DNA of 64,000 nt from Microbacterium binotii (GCF_021398715.1 NZ_CP090347.1:1612001-1676000), one strand, 5' to 3'. Counted from the stretch's first letter, positions 10,729 through 21,054 are shown. The notes: generated from the sequence alone by a model not told the origin. Made by a program: numbers and translations.

Positions 10729-12828
10729 TTACTCGGCTGCCGCGGCGATGGACTCGCGGGCGGCGGTGACGACGGCTTCGGTGGTGATCCCGAACTTCTG
10801 GAACAGCGTCTTGTAGTCAGCGGAGGCACCGAAGTGCTCGATGGCCACCGAGCGACCGGCGTCGCCCACGATTCCCTGCCAGGTGAGTGCGGAGCCGGCC
10901 TCGACCGACACGCGCGCCTTCACAGAAGACGGCAGGACGGATTCACGGTACTCGGCGTCCTGCTCGGCGAACCACTCGAGCGAAGGCACCGAGACGACAC
11001 GCGCCGAGACGCCCTCCTGGGCGAGAGTCGCGCGGGCCTCGACGGCCAGCTGCACTTCCGAACCGGTGGCGATCAGCAGCACGTCGGGGGTGCCGCCGGG
11101 AGCCTCGGCCAGAACGTAGGCGCCCTTGACGGCGTTGTCCGCCGAGGCGAAGACATCGCCGGATGCGGCACCGTCACCGCGCTCGAACACCGGGATGTTC
11201 TGGCGGGTCAGCGCGATACCCGAGGGGCCCGCCGTGCGGCGCAGCATCTCGAGCCAGACGACGGCGGTCTCGTTAGCGTCGGCGGGGCGGACCATCGAGA
11301 AGTTCGGGATGGCGCGCAGCGTCGCCAGCTGCTCGATCGGCTGGTGGGTGGGTCCGTCCTCGCCGAGGGCGACCGAGTCGTGCGTCCAGACGAAGACCGT
11401 CGGGATGTTCATCAGCGCGGCCAGCCGCACGGGCGGGCGCATGTAGTCACTGAAGATCAAGAACGTACCGCCGAACGGACGCGTCGGTCCGTGCAGCACG
11501 ATGCCGTTGAGGATCGCACCCATGGCGTGCTCGCGGATGCCGAAGTGCAGGACGCGGCCGTAGGGCGAGCCGGTCCACTCGTGCGTCGACCACTCCTTCG
11601 GGATGAACGAGCGCGCATCCTTGATCGTGGTGAGGTTCGACTCGGCCAGGTCGGCCGAACCGCCCCAGAGTTCGGGCAGCTTCGCGGCGAGGGCGTTGAT
11701 GACCTGGCCGCTGGCGGCGCGGGTGGAGACGTCCTTGCCCGCTTCGAAGATCGGGAGGGCGTCGGCGATGTCGGCGGGGAGCTCCCGTGCCTCGAGGCGG
11801 TCGAGAAGCGCCTTGCGCTCAGGGTTGGCGGCGGCCCAGGCGTCGAACGCCTGCTGCCACTCGGCCTTCGCCTCCTCACCGCGCTTCACGAGCTCGCGCG
11901 TGTGGGCGATGACGTCGTCGGCCACGGCGAAGTTCTCCTCCGGATCGAACCCGAGGACCTTCTTGGTGGCGGCCAGCTCATCGGCACCCAGCGCTGCGCC
12001 GTGGATCTTGCCGCTGTTCTGCTTGCCGGGCGAGGGCCAGCCGATGATCGTCTTGAGGATGATCAGCGACGGCTTGTCGGTCTCGCCCTTCGCGCGCTCG
12101 ATGGCGGCGTAGAGCTCGGCGACGTCCTCGACGTACTGGCCCGTCTTCTTCCAGTCCACGGTCTGGACCTGCCACCCGTAGGCCTCGTAGCGCGCGGCGA
12201 CGTCCTCTGTGAAGGCGACGTTGGTGTCGTCCTCGATGGAGATCTGGTTGGAGTCGTAGATCACGACGAGGTTGCCGAGCTGCTGGTGTCCGGCGAGTGA
12301 GGAAGCCTCGCTCGTCACGCCTTCCTGCAGGTCTCCGTCTCCGGCGATCACATAGACGAAGTGGTCGAAGGGAGAGGTGCCTGCCGGTGCCTCGGGGTCG
12401 AACAGGCCGCGCTCGTAACGGGCGGCGTAGGCGAAGCCGACGGAGGACGCGAGACCCTGACCCAGCGGGCCCGTCGTGATCTCGACGCCCTTGGTGTGGC
12501 CGTACTCCGGGTGCCCCGGAGTCAACGATCCCCACGTGCGCAGCGACTCGAGGTCGTTCAGCTCGAGACCGAATCCGCCGAGGTACAGCTGCACGTACTG
12601 CGTGAGCGAGGAGTGCCCCACGGAGAGGATGAAACGGTCGCGGCCGATCCAGTGCGGGTCGGCGGGATCGTGGCGCAGCACCCGCTGGTAGAGCAGGTAG
12701 GCGGCGGGGGCGAGGCTCATCGCGGTGCCGGGATGACCGTTGCCCACCTTCTCCACTGCATCCGCCGCGAGGATGCGGGCCGTGTCCACGGCGCGTGCAT
12801 CAATCTCATCCCAACGCAAATCGGCCAC
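10729..12828 (-). CDS. tkt: Transketolase
   Basis: 699 residues, thiamine-diphosphate enzyme of the non-oxidative pentose phosphate pathway. The N-terminal [13 protein letters not shown] segment and the GDGDLQEG...N cofactor-binding motif (about 154-186) are intact, as are [15 protein letters not shown] in the central domain and the C-terminal [10 protein letters not shown]. The GTG at 12828 has AAAGGCGG 4 nt ahead; a GTG at 12843 is also in frame but lacks a site. It leads the six-gene - strand operon. Its candidate -10 overlaps that of ctaB. Confidence 0.95.
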   Translation of the reverse strand: MADLRWDEIDARAVDTARILAADAVEKVGNGHPGTAMSLAPAAYLLYQRVLRHDPADPHWIGRDRFILSVGHSSLTQYVQLYLGGFGLELNDLESLRTWGSLTPGHPEYGHTKGVEITTGPLGQGLASSVGFAYAARYERGLFDPEAPAGTSPFDHFVYVIAGDGDLQEGVTSEASSLAGHQQLGNLVVIYDSNQISIEDDTNVAFTEDVAARYEAYGWQVQTVDWKKTGQYVEDVAELYAAIERAKGETDKPSLIILKTIIGWPSPGKQNSGKIHGAALGADELAATKKVLGFDPEENFAVADDVIAHTRELVKRGEEAKAEWQQAFDAWAAANPERKALLDRLEARELPADIADALPIFEAGKDVSTRAASGQVINALAAKLPELWGGSADLAESNLTTIKDARSFIPKEWSTHEWTGSPYGRVLHFGIREHAMGAILNGIVLHGPTRPFGGTFLIFSDYMRPPVRLAALMNIPTVFVWTHDSVALGEDGPTHQPIEQLATLRAIPNFSMVRPADANETAVVWLEMLRRTAGPSGIALTRQNIPVFERGDGAASGDVFASADNAVKGAYVLAEAPGGTPDVLLIATGSEVQLAVEARATLAQEGVSARVVSVPSLEWFAEQDAEYRESVLPSSVKARVSVEAGSALTWQGIVGDAGRSVAIEHFGASADYKTLFQKFGITTEAVVTAARESIAAAAE

Positions 12829-12920
12829 GGGACCGCCTTTCACAAAGAGGAGTGCGCCGCAGAGGGCCGATGAGTCCGGCCCGGGAGGGCCACGACCACG
12901 GCAGGCGCGCGTGTGGTTTC

Positions 12921-12930
12921 AGCATAGACT
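12921..12930. promoter_or_regulatory. Overlapping divergent -10 elements, tkt and ctaB
   Basis: AGCATAGACT reads TAGACT on the + strand (12925-12930, toward ctaB) and TATGCT on the - strand (12926-12921, toward tkt). The two hexamers share two bases, so polymerase at one should block the other. No strong -35 is visible on either side. Confidence 0.45.
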
Positions 12931-12965
12931 GGTCTGGAGCTTGACGAGGGGCGACAACGCAGCAG

Positions 12966-13895
12966 ATGGACATCATGACGACGAGCCAGGGCGAGCCCGC
13001 ATCCGCCGTCCGTCCTTCGATGGGTCGGACGGTGCGCGCCTACATCACCTTGACGAAGCCGCGCGTGCTCGAGCTCCTGCTCGTGACGACCGTGCCGGTG
13101 ATGATCCTGGCGCAGGATGGACTGCCGAATCTCTGGCTGGTCCTGGCGACGGTCATCGGCGGATCGCTGAGCGCGGGTTCCGCGGCAGCGTTCAACATGT
13201 ACCTCGATCGGGACATCGACGCGCACATGCAGCGTACGGTCAATCGGCCTCTCGTGACCGGCGAGGTCTCGCCGCGCGGCGCGCTGATCTTCGCCTGGAC
13301 CCTGGCGGTCGTGTCGACCGTCTGGCTGCTTCTGACCACGAACTGGCTCGCCGCCGCGTTGTCGGCGGGCGCCATCTTCTTCTACGTCGTCATCTACACG
13401 ATCCTGCTCAAGCGGCGAACGGAGCAGAACATCGTGTGGGGAGGCATCGCGGGCTGCTTCCCGGTCGTCATCGGCTGGTCCGCCGTCACGGGTTCCCTGT
13501 CGTGGACCCCGCTCATCCTCTTCGTCCTGATCTTCCTGTGGACCCCGCCGCACTACTGGCCGCTGTCGATGAAGTACAAGGACCAGTACGAGAACGTCGA
13601 CGTGCCGATGCTCGGGGCCACCCGGTCCGGCTCCCAGGTCGGGCTGCAGGTGATCCTCTATGCCTGGGCGACCGTGGCCTGTTCGCTGCTGCTGATCCCG
13701 GTCGCGTCGATGGGCATGGTCTACTCGGTGTCCGCGCTCGTCTTCGGTGGCTGGTTCCTCTACGAATCGCACCGTCTCTATGCGCGCGCGGTGCGCGGCA
13801 CCGAACCGCGCCCGATGCGGGTGTTCCACGCATCCATCTCCTATCTGACGCTGCTCTTCGTCGCCATCGCGGTCGATCCCTTGCTGCCGTTCTGA
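12966..13895 (+). CDS. ctaB: Heme O synthase (protoheme IX farnesyltransferase)
   Basis: 309-residue polytopic membrane prenyltransferase that adds a farnesyl group to heme B to give heme O. LTKPRVLE (29-36) and the first Asp-rich motif DRDID (81-85, in [13 protein letters not shown]) are intact. The second, around [13 protein letters not shown] (about 203-215), is also present. Eight to nine hydrophobic segments follow. The start may be 12966 or the in-frame ATG at 12975. Divergent ctaB and tkt are a common actinobacterial arrangement. The product feeds CtaA, encoded 0.6 kb away. Confidence 0.95.
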   Translation: MDIMTTSQGEPASAVRPSMGRTVRAYITLTKPRVLELLLVTTVPVMILAQDGLPNLWLVLATVIGGSLSAGSAAAFNMYLDRDIDAHMQRTVNRPLVTGEVSPRGALIFAWTLAVVSTVWLLLTTNWLAAALSAGAIFFYVVIYTILLKRRTEQNIVWGGIAGCFPVVIGWSAVTGSLSWTPLILFVLIFLWTPPHYWPLSMKYKDQYENVDVPMLGATRSGSQVGLQVILYAWATVACSLLLIPVASMGMVYSVSALVFGGWFLYESHRLYARAVRGTEPRPMRVFHASISYLTLLFVAIAVDPLLPF

Positions 13896-13910
13896 TCGCG
13901 TCCTGACACG

Positions 13911-13952
13911 CGAGAACCCCTCGGCCCGCAAGAAGGGGCCGGGGGGTTCTCG
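13911..13952. terminator. Bidirectional terminator after ctaB
   Basis: CGAGAACCCC pairs with GGGGTTCTCG and an inner CGGCCC with GGGCCG, separated by one T-G wobble, around an 8-nt loop. It lies between convergent genes, 15 nt past the ctaB stop. Confidence 0.8.
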
Positions 13953-13973
13953 TTGCGCGTGAGCGTCGCCGGA

Positions 13974-14387
13974 TCAGCGAGTGATCGGCTGCTCCGCGGA
14001 TGCCGGGACGTCGCTCTGCGGCTCGGATGACGCAGCGGGGTCTGCGGGGACGTCGGATGCCGTCTCGGCATCCGACGGCTCTGCCTCGTCCTGCCACGTG
14101 ATGGTCTCGACGACGTCGACCTTCGGGGCGACGAGACTGCGTGCCGCGCCGAGCGCCAGAGCGGCGACGAGGCCGACGAGGCCCGCGCCGGCGATGACGG
14201 CACCGAACAGGGCCCACGCCTGGCCGGCGTACACCTCGACGCCGGTCGCACTGCCGTCGGTGAGGGTGGAGGTCATGATCGAGATCTTGTCGATCGTGAG
14301 CCAGGCACCGAAGCCGACGGCGGCGGCGGAGCCTGCGATGAGCCCCCAGAACGGGATGCTGCGGGACAGGCGGGGACGGGTCGTCAT
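13974..14387 (-). CDS. Small two-helix membrane protein, function unknown
   Basis: 137 residues, not recognised as a named family. Two hydrophobic segments (about 13-32 and 54-80) bracket a short polar loop, and the last 45 residues are rich in Ala, Ser, Asp, Glu and Pro with no helix. The ATG at 14387 follows GAGG with a 10-nt gap; upstream in-frame codons have no site. It lies 84 nt downstream of ctaA on the same strand and may share its transcript, which would suggest a link to heme or oxidase biogenesis. That is inference from position only. Confidence 0.7.
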   Translation of the reverse strand: MTTRPRLSRSIPFWGLIAGSAAAVGFGAWLTIDKISIMTSTLTDGSATGVEVYAGQAWALFGAVIAGAGLVGLVAALALGAARSLVAPKVDVVETITWQDEAEPSDAETASDVPADPAASSEPQSDVPASAEQPITR

Positions 14388-14471
14388 GTGGATCACTCCT
14401 CGAACGCGCGGCAACGGTTGCCGCGACCTGGCCACCCTCGCGGGTGAATCGAGGTGCGCCCGATGACGCGC

Positions 14472-15587
14472 CTATGCGTCTGCTGAGGAATCCTCCTGTG
14501 CGACCGGCCTCTTCAGGTGAAGGACGACGACCGTGTAGGCAGCCGCGGAGAGTGAGGCGAGGACCATGTGGATGCCTACGAGGAGCTCGGGGAGTCCCTC
14601 GCGCGCCTGCCACACTCCGACGGTCACCTGCACGGCGATGGCGATGACGAGCACGAGGAGCCAGCGCCGCGGGGGGAGCCGCAGCACCCAGGCGCTGATC
14701 GTGAGCGCGAGTACGAGCGCCGCGAGAACGTAGCCGGGCCAGGCGTGGATGTGGGCGAGGATCGTCGCGTCGAATCCGTCGCGGATCACGTTGGCGTCGC
14801 CCGAGTGGGGTCCCGAGCCCGTGGTGAGCACGCCGAAGAGGATCGTCACGGCCAGCACCAACCCGGTTGCGTGCGTTCCCATCTGGAACCACCGGGGCAC
14901 GACGCGCTCGCGCGGGCCCGCGGTCGCGTCGAGTCGCACCAGGTACGCCGCAGCGACGCACACCAACAGCAAGGAGCACGTGTAGTGGAACCCCACGAGG
15001 AAGGGGTTCAGATCGGTGAGCACCGCGAACCCGCCCACGACGGCCTGCGCCATCACTCCCGCCAGAACGATCCATGCGAGCGTCGAGAGGTCTCGACGTC
15101 GAGGAAGTCGTCGCCCGGCGTCGATCGCCGCGGCGATGACGGCGACCAGGAGCGCACCCGAGGCGAAACCGAAGGCCGGCAGGTCAAGTGCTGCCGCCAG
15201 CGCGTAGGCGGGGACCGCGAGGAGGATCCCTCCGCCGGCGAACGCGAGTGCGCGCATCACGGCGGGGCGACCCGCGATCGCGAAGAGCGTCAGCAGGACC
15301 ACGGCCACCGCGACGATTCCCACGACACCCGTCATGGTCCGGTTGCCGAACTCGATGACGCCATGGATGCCCTGCTCGGGCAGGGGGACGAGGGAGTCCG
15401 GTGTGCACAGCGGCCACTCCGAGCACCCCAGCCCCGACCCGGTCAGCCGCACCGCTCCGCCGGTCCCGATGATGATGACCTCAGTCAGGAACGAGAGCCA
15501 CGCAAGGGCGCGCAGTGGTCGTCGCACCACGATCCCGGACCCCCCCGAGACGCGATCGGATGTGGGCAGAACGGTGCGAGCGGGCAT
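14472..15587 (-). CDS. ctaA: Heme A synthase
   Basis: 371-residue integral membrane enzyme of the COX15/CtaA family. It oxidises the C8 methyl of heme O to the formyl group of heme A for cytochrome c oxidase. The N-terminal [19 protein letters not shown] is characteristic and carries the conserved cysteine pair of the first extracytoplasmic loop. Histidines in the predicted helices ([30 protein letters not shown]) fit heme ligation. About eight helices are visible. The ATG at 15587 follows GGAGG with 6-nt spacing. Confidence 0.94.
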   Translation of the reverse strand: MPARTVLPTSDRVSGGSGIVVRRPLRALAWLSFLTEVIIIGTGGAVRLTGSGLGCSEWPLCTPDSLVPLPEQGIHGVIEFGNRTMTGVVGIVAVAVVLLTLFAIAGRPAVMRALAFAGGGILLAVPAYALAAALDLPAFGFASGALLVAVIAAAIDAGRRLPRRRDLSTLAWIVLAGVMAQAVVGGFAVLTDLNPFLVGFHYTCSLLLVCVAAAYLVRLDATAGPRERVVPRWFQMGTHATGLVLAVTILFGVLTTGSGPHSGDANVIRDGFDATILAHIHAWPGYVLAALVLALTISAWVLRLPPRRWLLVLVIAIAVQVTVGVWQAREGLPELLVGIHMVLASLSAAAYTVVVLHLKRPVAQEDSSADA

Positions 15588-15643
15588 GTGTCCTCCGGCC
15601 CGTTCCGGACCCCGGACGCGGCCCGGAAGTCAGGGGGAACCTG

Positions 15644-15694
15644 TAGAATCGTGGTTGTTGCGATGCCGCGCTTCGCGCAGGGTGCATCGACAAC
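15644..15694 (+). promoter_or_regulatory. Candidate sufB promoter with a stem-loop at the start of its leader
   Basis: TAGAAT at 15644-15649 is a good -10. GTTGT...CGATGC (15654-15666) pairs with GCATCG-ACAAC (15684-15694), and GCGC/GCGC pairs inside the loop. Transcription from this -10 would start near 15656, placing the stem-loop at the mRNA 5' end with a leader of about 160 nt before sufB. No regulator gene is nearby. Confidence 0.45.
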
Positions 15695-15816
15695 AGTTTA
15701 GGCGCCACGTGAGCGCCCATGATGAGGGCCCGAGAGCGGCGTTCGTCCCCGCAGACTCGACGGGGCGGCGGATGCCGGGGCGGATGACACCGTTGCGGTC
15801 CAATAAGGAGAGTGTG

Positions 15817-17235
15817 ATGTCGGATGTGCTGATCGACCGCCCGGAGCTCGAAGGTCTGGGGGTGTACGAGTTCGGATGGCATGACCCCGACGCCGCGGGC
15901 GCGAGCGCGAAGCGCGGCCTCACCGAAGCCGTGGTGCGCGACATCTCGGCGCTCAAGGCCGAGCCCGAATGGATGCTGAAGACCCGTCTGAAGGGCTTCC
16001 AGCTGTTCGGCCGCAAGCCGATGCCGACCTGGGGCGCGGACCTCAGCGACATCGACTTCGAGAACATCAAGTACTTCGTGCGTTCCACGGAGAAGCAGGC
16101 GCAGTCCTGGGAGGACCTCCCGGAGGACATCCGCAACACCTACGAGAAGCTCGGCATCCCCGAGGCGGAGCGCTCGCGGCTCGTCGCAGGGGTTGCGGCG
16201 CAGTACGAGTCCGAGGTCGTCTACCACCAGATCCAGGAGGATCTGGAAGCCCAGGGTGTGATCTTCATGGACACCGACACGGCGTTGAAGGAGCACCCGG
16301 AGTTCTTCGAGGAGTACTTCGGCACCGTCATCCCCGCCGGCGACAACAAGTTCGCGGCGCTCAACACGGCCGTGTGGTCGGGTGGATCGTTCGTCTACGT
16401 TCCCAAGGGCGTGCACGTGGAGATCCCGCTGCAGGCGTACTTCCGTATCAACACGGAGAACATGGGCCAGTTCGAGCGGACGCTGATCATCGCCGATGAG
16501 GGGTCGTACGTCCACTACATCGAGGGTTGCACGGCGCCCATCTACAAGAGCGATTCGCTGCATTCGGCCGTCGTCGAGATCATCGTGAAGAAGAACGCCC
16601 GTGTGCGCTACACCACGATCCAGAACTGGTCGAACAACGTCTACAACCTGGTGACCAAGCGCGCCGTCGCCCATGAGGGCGCCACCATGGAATGGGTCGA
16701 CGGCAACATCGGCTCGAAGGTCACGATGAAGTACCCCTCGATCTACCTCATGGGGGAGCACGCGAAGGGCGAGACCCTCTCGGTGGCGTTCGCCGGGCCC
16801 GGCCAGCACCAGGACGCCGGCGCCAAGATGATCCACATGGCGCCGTACACGCAGTCCTCGATCGTCTCGAAGTCGATCGCGCGCGGCGGCGGGCGTGCCG
16901 GCTACCGCGGCGAGGTACGCGTGGACGCGAACGCCCACCACTCGGCCAACACGGTGCGTTGCGACGCGCTCCTAGTCGACACGATCTCGCGCTCTGACAC
17001 CTACCCGGCCATCGACATCCGCGTCGACGATGTCCAGCTGGGGCACGAGGCGACGGTCTCGAAGGTCAGTGAGGAGCAGCTCTTCTACCTGATGAGCCGG
17101 GGGCTCGCGGAAGACGAGGCCATGGCCATGATCGTGCGCGGGTTCATCGAGCCCATCGCGCGAGAGCTGCCGATGGAGTACGCACTGGAGTTGAACAAGC
17201 TCATCGAGATGGGCATGGAAGGCAGCGTCGGATGA
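15817..17235 (+). CDS. sufB: Fe-S cluster assembly protein SufB
   Basis: 472 residues, full length, with no intein. SufB forms the SufBC2D scaffold that assembles Fe-S clusters. The conserved [20 protein letters not shown] strand and the C-terminal [13 protein letters not shown] segment of the SufB/SufD beta-helix family are present. The ATG at 15817 has AAGGAG 6 nt ahead; the GTG directly before it is too close. First gene of sufB-sufD-Rieske-sufC-sufT; it overlaps sufD by 4 nt (ATGA). A SufR repressor gene, often found upstream, is absent. Confidence 0.96.
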   Translation: MSDVLIDRPELEGLGVYEFGWHDPDAAGASAKRGLTEAVVRDISALKAEPEWMLKTRLKGFQLFGRKPMPTWGADLSDIDFENIKYFVRSTEKQAQSWEDLPEDIRNTYEKLGIPEAERSRLVAGVAAQYESEVVYHQIQEDLEAQGVIFMDTDTALKEHPEFFEEYFGTVIPAGDNKFAALNTAVWSGGSFVYVPKGVHVEIPLQAYFRINTENMGQFERTLIIADEGSYVHYIEGCTAPIYKSDSLHSAVVEIIVKKNARVRYTTIQNWSNNVYNLVTKRAVAHEGATMEWVDGNIGSKVTMKYPSIYLMGEHAKGETLSVAFAGPGQHQDAGAKMIHMAPYTQSSIVSKSIARGGGRAGYRGEVRVDANAHHSANTVRCDALLVDTISRSDTYPAIDIRVDDVQLGHEATVSKVSEEQLFYLMSRGLAEDEAMAMIVRGFIEPIARELPMEYALELNKLIEMGMEGSVG

Positions 17236-18410
17236 GCCCCCAGGCCGAAGCCCCCGTGGTCGAGACCGCGAAGGGGCACATCGACCCTGCCGCTGCGTTC
17301 GTGCCGGTGCAGACCCGCTCGGAGCGCCCCCGAGCGAACGAGGTGTCGTTCTTCGAGGCTCCGACCGGCCGTGAGGTGAACTGGAAGCACACCCCGATCG
17401 ACCGCATCCGTGGTCTTCTCGAAGATGTCGCGGGCGACGCCGGTGCGGTGGCGGTCTCCGTGACCGGGCCGCTGGCTGCGGCGGGTCTGTCCGCAGGCCA
17501 GGCGCCGCGCGGCGAGGTGTTCACCGCGGAGGATCTCAGTGCGGCGATCGCCTGGGAGCGTTCCGCCGAGGCGCTGTATCTCAGCATCCCCGCGGGCACG
17601 GAACTGAGTGAGCCCGTTGTCGTGGACCTCCGCGGTGCCGGCGGCCGCGCGCACACGCATCTCGTGATCGAGGCGCAGCCCAACGCGCGCGGCACGGTTC
17701 TCCTGCGCCATGCGGGTGTCGCACAGCTCGCCGAGAACGTGGAGATCATCGTTCGAGACGGAGCCGGCCTCACGCTCGTGACGCTTCAGGAGTGGGACGA
17801 CGAAGCGGTGCACGTGGCGGCGCATCAGGCACGTGTCGATCGGGACGCGAGCCTGCGTCATGTCGTGGTCTCGTTCGGCGGCGGCGTGGTCCGCGTCAAC
17901 CCGAACGTGGAGCTCGCCGGCACAGGCGCGCGCGGCGAGCTGTACGGTCTTTCCTTCGCGGACGCCGGCCAGCATCTCGAGAGCCAGGTGTACCTGCACC
18001 ACAAGGGTGCGCAGACCGTCGGCGACGTGCTCTACAAGGGCGCACTGCAGGGCGATACCGCCCACTCCGTCTGGATCGGCGATGTGCTGATCGGGCCGGA
18101 TGCGGTCGGCACCGACTCCTACGAGGCCAATCGCAACCTGGTGCTCACCGATGGAGCCAGGGCCGATTCCATCCCGAACCTCGAGATCGAGACGGGCGAC
18201 ATCCGCGGGGCGGGACACGCGAGCGCGACCGGTCGTTTCGACGACGAGCAGTTGTTCTACCTGCAGGCGCGCGGCATCGACGCGGAGCAGGCGCGGCGGC
18301 TGGTCGTGCTCGGCTTCCTCATGGAGATCGTGCAGAAGATCGGTATCGCGGAGCTCGAGGAACGTCTCGTCGGTGCGATCGAGTCCGAGCTCGCGGGGGA
18401 GAAGCGGTGA
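17232..18410 (+). CDS. sufD: Fe-S cluster assembly protein SufD
   Basis: 392 residues, the SufB paralogue in the scaffold complex. The C-terminal half shows the shared beta-helix with [14 protein letters not shown], parallel to the SufB segment. The N-terminal 90 residues are variable, as usual. It starts on the ATGA overlap with sufB, and its stop overlaps the Rieske gene start (GTGA), so the three are probably translated in series. Confidence 0.94.
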   Translation: MSPQAEAPVVETAKGHIDPAAAFVPVQTRSERPRANEVSFFEAPTGREVNWKHTPIDRIRGLLEDVAGDAGAVAVSVTGPLAAAGLSAGQAPRGEVFTAEDLSAAIAWERSAEALYLSIPAGTELSEPVVVDLRGAGGRAHTHLVIEAQPNARGTVLLRHAGVAQLAENVEIIVRDGAGLTLVTLQEWDDEAVHVAAHQARVDRDASLRHVVVSFGGGVVRVNPNVELAGTGARGELYGLSFADAGQHLESQVYLHHKGAQTVGDVLYKGALQGDTAHSVWIGDVLIGPDAVGTDSYEANRNLVLTDGARADSIPNLEIETGDIRGAGHASATGRFDDEQLFYLQARGIDAEQARRLVVLGFLMEIVQKIGIAELEERLVGAIESELAGEKR

Positions 18411-18736
18411 GCGCGACACGCGTGTGCGCTCTGAGCGAGCTGCAGCAGGACGAAGCCCGTCGCGTCGAGATCGACGGTGTACCCATGGCGGTCGTGCTCG
18501 ACGGCAACGGCGAGGTGCACGCGATCGGCGACACCTGCACGCACGGTGACATCTCGCTCTCGGACGGATTCGTGGAGGGGGACACGCTGGAGTGCTGGGC
18601 GCACGGATCCGCGTTCTCGCTGCGTACCGGAAAGCCCCTGAACCTGCCGGCCTACGAGCCGGTGCCCGTATACGAAGTCACGATCGAGGGAGACGATGTT
18701 CTGATCGATCCCGCCGTGACCAAGAACGTCGACTGA
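18407..18736 (+). CDS. Rieske [2Fe-2S] ferredoxin-type protein of the suf operon
   Basis: 109 residues, a single Rieske domain. The ligands are Cys44-x-His46 in CTHGD and Cys63-x2-His66 in CWAHGS, the spacing of dioxygenase-type ferredoxins. It lies between sufD and sufC, overlapping sufD by 4 nt and 13 nt before sufC. The same gene occupies this position in Streptomyces suf operons. A role as electron donor in cluster assembly is plausible but unproven. Despite the usual automated name, nothing here suggests aromatic ring dioxygenation. Confidence 0.92.
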   Translation: MSATRVCALSELQQDEARRVEIDGVPMAVVLDGNGEVHAIGDTCTHGDISLSDGFVEGDTLECWAHGSAFSLRTGKPLNLPAYEPVPVYEVTIEGDDVLIDPAVTKNVD

Positions 18737-18749
18737 CGAAGGAACTGAC

Positions 18750-19520
18750 ATGTCTGTGCTCGAGATCCGCGACCTCCACGTGACGGTCGAGACCGATGAG
18801 GGGACCACCCCCATCCTGAACGGCGTCACCCTGACGATCCGCACCGGTGAGACCCACGCCATCATGGGGCCGAACGGGTCGGGCAAGTCGACGCTCGCCT
18901 ACACGATCGCCGGACACCCGAAGTACACCGTGACCGGTGGCTCGATCACCCTCGACGGCGAGGACGTCCTCGAGATGAGCGTCGACGAGCGCGCACGCGC
19001 GGGCCTGTTCCTCGCGATGCAGTATCCCGTCGAGGTCCCGGGGATCACCGTGACCAACTTCCTGCGGACGGCCAAGACCGCGATCGACGGCGAGGCTCCC
19101 GCCATCCGCACGTGGACCAAGGACGTCAAGGCGGCCATGAGCAACCTGCGCATGGACGCGAAGTTCGCCCAGCGCAACGTCAACGAGGGCTTCTCGGGCG
19201 GCGAGAAGAAGCGTCACGAGATCCTCCAGCTCGAGCTGCTCAAGCCGAAGGTCGCGATCCTCGACGAGACCGACTCCGGCCTCGACGTCGACGCGCTGAA
19301 GATCGTCTCCGAGGGTGTGAACCGCGCGAAGGCGGAGACCGACCTCGGTGTTCTGCTCATCACGCACTACACCCGCATCCTCAACTACATCCGCCCCGAC
19401 TTCGTGCACGTGCTCGTCAACGGCCGCGTCGCGGAAGAGGGCGGTCCCGAGCTCGCCGAGCGCCTCGAGAACGAGGGTTACGACCGGTTCCTCGAGCCCG
19501 GTGTGCAGGCCGGCGCGTAG
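18750..19520 (+). CDS. sufC: Fe-S cluster assembly ATPase SufC
   Basis: 256 residues, the soluble ABC-type ATPase of the SufBC2D complex. Walker A GPNGSGKST is at 40-48, the signature FSGGEKK at 148-154 and Walker B VAILDET at 168-174, followed by the SufC-typical DSGLDVDALK. The ATG at 18750 follows AAGGAA. It ends 9 nt before the SufT-like gene. Confidence 0.96.
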   Translation: MSVLEIRDLHVTVETDEGTTPILNGVTLTIRTGETHAIMGPNGSGKSTLAYTIAGHPKYTVTGGSITLDGEDVLEMSVDERARAGLFLAMQYPVEVPGITVTNFLRTAKTAIDGEAPAIRTWTKDVKAAMSNLRMDAKFAQRNVNEGFSGGEKKRHEILQLELLKPKVAILDETDSGLDVDALKIVSEGVNRAKAETDLGVLLITHYTRILNYIRPDFVHVLVNGRVAEEGGPELAERLENEGYDRFLEPGVQAGA

Positions 19521-19529
19521 GATTCGACT

Positions 19530-19859
19530 ATGACCGCGACGATCACCCCGGAGAAGTACGACGAGGTCACCGAGGCTCTGAAGGACGTCATGGACCCCGA
19601 ACTGGGTGTCAACGTCGTCGATCTGGGTCTCATCTACGACCTCGCGTGGGATGACGAGAACGATGCTCTCGTCATCCACATGACACTGACCTCTGCGGGG
19701 TGCCCGCTGACGGACGTGCTCGAGGAGCAGACAGCGCAGGCGCTGGACTCGGTCGTCGAGCGGTTCCGGATCAACTGGGTCTGGATGCCGCCGTGGGGTC
19801 CGGAGCGGATCACCGACGATGGCCGCGACATGATGCGGGCTCTCGGCTTCGCGATCTGA
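19530..19859 (+). CDS. sufT: SufT-like metal-sulfur cluster assembly factor (MIP18/DUF59 family)
   Basis: 109 residues, a single MIP18 domain. The motif DPELGVNVVDLGLIYDL (36-52) and the T-S-A-G-C-P-L-T loop with one conserved Cys (about residue 60) are family hallmarks. SufT proteins help mature Fe-S proteins under high demand or iron limitation. It closes the suf run: it follows sufC by 9 nt, and the next gene has its own promoter signal. SufS and SufU, usually between sufC and sufT, are missing. Confidence 0.92.
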   Translation: MTATITPEKYDEVTEALKDVMDPELGVNVVDLGLIYDLAWDDENDALVIHMTLTSAGCPLTDVLEEQTAQALDSVVERFRINWVWMPPWGPERITDDGRDMMRALGFAI

Positions 19860-19869
19860 CGACCGTCGA

Positions 19870-19875
19870 TAGGCT
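19870..19875 (+). promoter_or_regulatory. Leaderless -10 element of the PatB/MalY-like gene
   Basis: TAGGCT lies 6 nt before the GTG start, with no ribosome-binding site. The next gene therefore probably has its own transcript despite the 22-nt gap from sufT. Confidence 0.6.
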
Positions 19876-19881
19876 CGTGCT

Positions 19882-21036
19882 GTGACGATCGAGCCCCTTC
19901 GCGCACTGCCTCTCGACGAGCTTCGCACGCGCCGGAGTGCGAAGTGGCGGTCGTACCCGGACGATGTGATCCCGCTGTTCGTCGCAGAGACGGACTATCC
20001 GCTGGCGCCCGCGATCAGCGGGGCGCTGCACGACGCCGTCTCGCGCGGAGACACCGGCTACACGCCTGCGGATCCGGGTGTGACCGCCGTGTACGCCGCC
20101 TTCGCCGCGCGGCGGCTCGGATGGGTTCCGGATCCCGAGCGGATGCGGATCACGGGCGACGTCATCATGGGCGTCGTCGAGATCCTCCGCCGAGTCATCG
20201 CGCCGGGCGATCGTGTCGTGATCACCCCGCCCGTGTATCCGCCCTTCTTCGAGGCCGTGCCCGAAGCCGGCGGGGTCGCGCAGTCCGTGCCGTTGCGAGA
20301 CACGGGACAGGGCTGGGAGCTGGACCTCGAGGGGATCGAGGCCGCGTTCCGCGACGGCGCGCGTGGCATCCTCCTGTGCAACCCGCAGAACCCCACCGGG
20401 ACGATTCATCCTCCGGGGACATTGGCCGCGCTGGCGGAGCTCGCAGTGCGCTATGGGGCCGTCGTCGTCAGCGACGAGATCCACGCGCCCCTGCCGCGCG
20501 CCGGGAACGTCGTCACGCCGTTCCTCTCCGTCTCGGATGCGGCGGCGCAATGCGGGTACGCCGTCGTCTCCGCGAGCAAGGCTTTCAACCTGGCCGGTCT
20601 GAAGTGCGCGATCATGGTCGCCGCGGACGACCGGACCCATTCCGTCCTTCGCTCCCTCCCGGACGAGGTCTCGTGGCGCACCGGGCTCTTCGGCGCCGTC
20701 GCTACGGTGGCCGCTCTGTCGGTCGAGTCCGACGCCTGGTTGGATGCGCAAGCGCTCGCGATCGATGGGAACGTCGATCTGCTGCGTGGGTTGCTCGAGG
20801 CGCATCTGCCGGATGCGGGCTTTCGTCCGCCCGATGCCGGTTACCTCGGGTGGGTCGATCTCTCTCGCCGCGGGTGGGGGGATGCACCGGCACGGCGGAT
20901 CCTCCGCGAGGCGCGTGTGGCCGTCCACTCGGGCCCCGCATTCGGCATGGGAGGAGCGGGGCACATCCGTCTGACGCTCGGCTGCGCGCCGGAGGTGCTC
21001 ACGGAGGCGATCGAGCGGATCGCCCTTCTTCGCTGA
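19882..21036 (+). CDS. PatB/MalY-type PLP-dependent C-S lyase or aminotransferase
   Basis: 384 residues, fold-type I PLP enzyme. NPQNPTG (167-173), SDEIHAPL (197-204) and the Schiff-base Lys233 in SASKAFNLAGLK match the MalY/PatB branch, which includes cystathionine beta-lyases and cysteine desulfhydrases. Position directly after a suf cluster without SufS is suggestive. However, PatB enzymes catalyse beta-elimination, not the persulfide chemistry of SufS, and I see no SufS-type active-site Cys loop. Leaderless start at GTG 19882. The substrate is unassigned. Confidence 0.85.
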   Translation: MTIEPLRALPLDELRTRRSAKWRSYPDDVIPLFVAETDYPLAPAISGALHDAVSRGDTGYTPADPGVTAVYAAFAARRLGWVPDPERMRITGDVIMGVVEILRRVIAPGDRVVITPPVYPPFFEAVPEAGGVAQSVPLRDTGQGWELDLEGIEAAFRDGARGILLCNPQNPTGTIHPPGTLAALAELAVRYGAVVVSDEIHAPLPRAGNVVTPFLSVSDAAAQCGYAVVSASKAFNLAGLKCAIMVAADDRTHSVLRSLPDEVSWRTGLFGAVATVAALSVESDAWLDAQALAIDGNVDLLRGLLEAHLPDAGFRPPDAGYLGWVDLSRRGWGDAPARRILREARVAVHSGPAFGMGGAGHIRLTLGCAPEVLTEAIERIALLR

Positions 21037-21054
21037 ATCCGCTTGGGCATCTGC

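Noticed and set aside
15588..15816. A SufR operator of the CAAC-N6-GTTG type upstream of sufB
   Set aside because: GTTG and CAAC are both present but in inverted order and too far apart (15654 and 15691). They pair as a stem-loop instead.
19882..21036. The PatB/MalY-like enzyme as a replacement SufS
   Set aside because: It has its own leaderless promoter, belongs to the beta-eliminating C-S lyase branch and lacks a visible SufS-type persulfide cysteine loop. It is kept as a neighbour of interest only.
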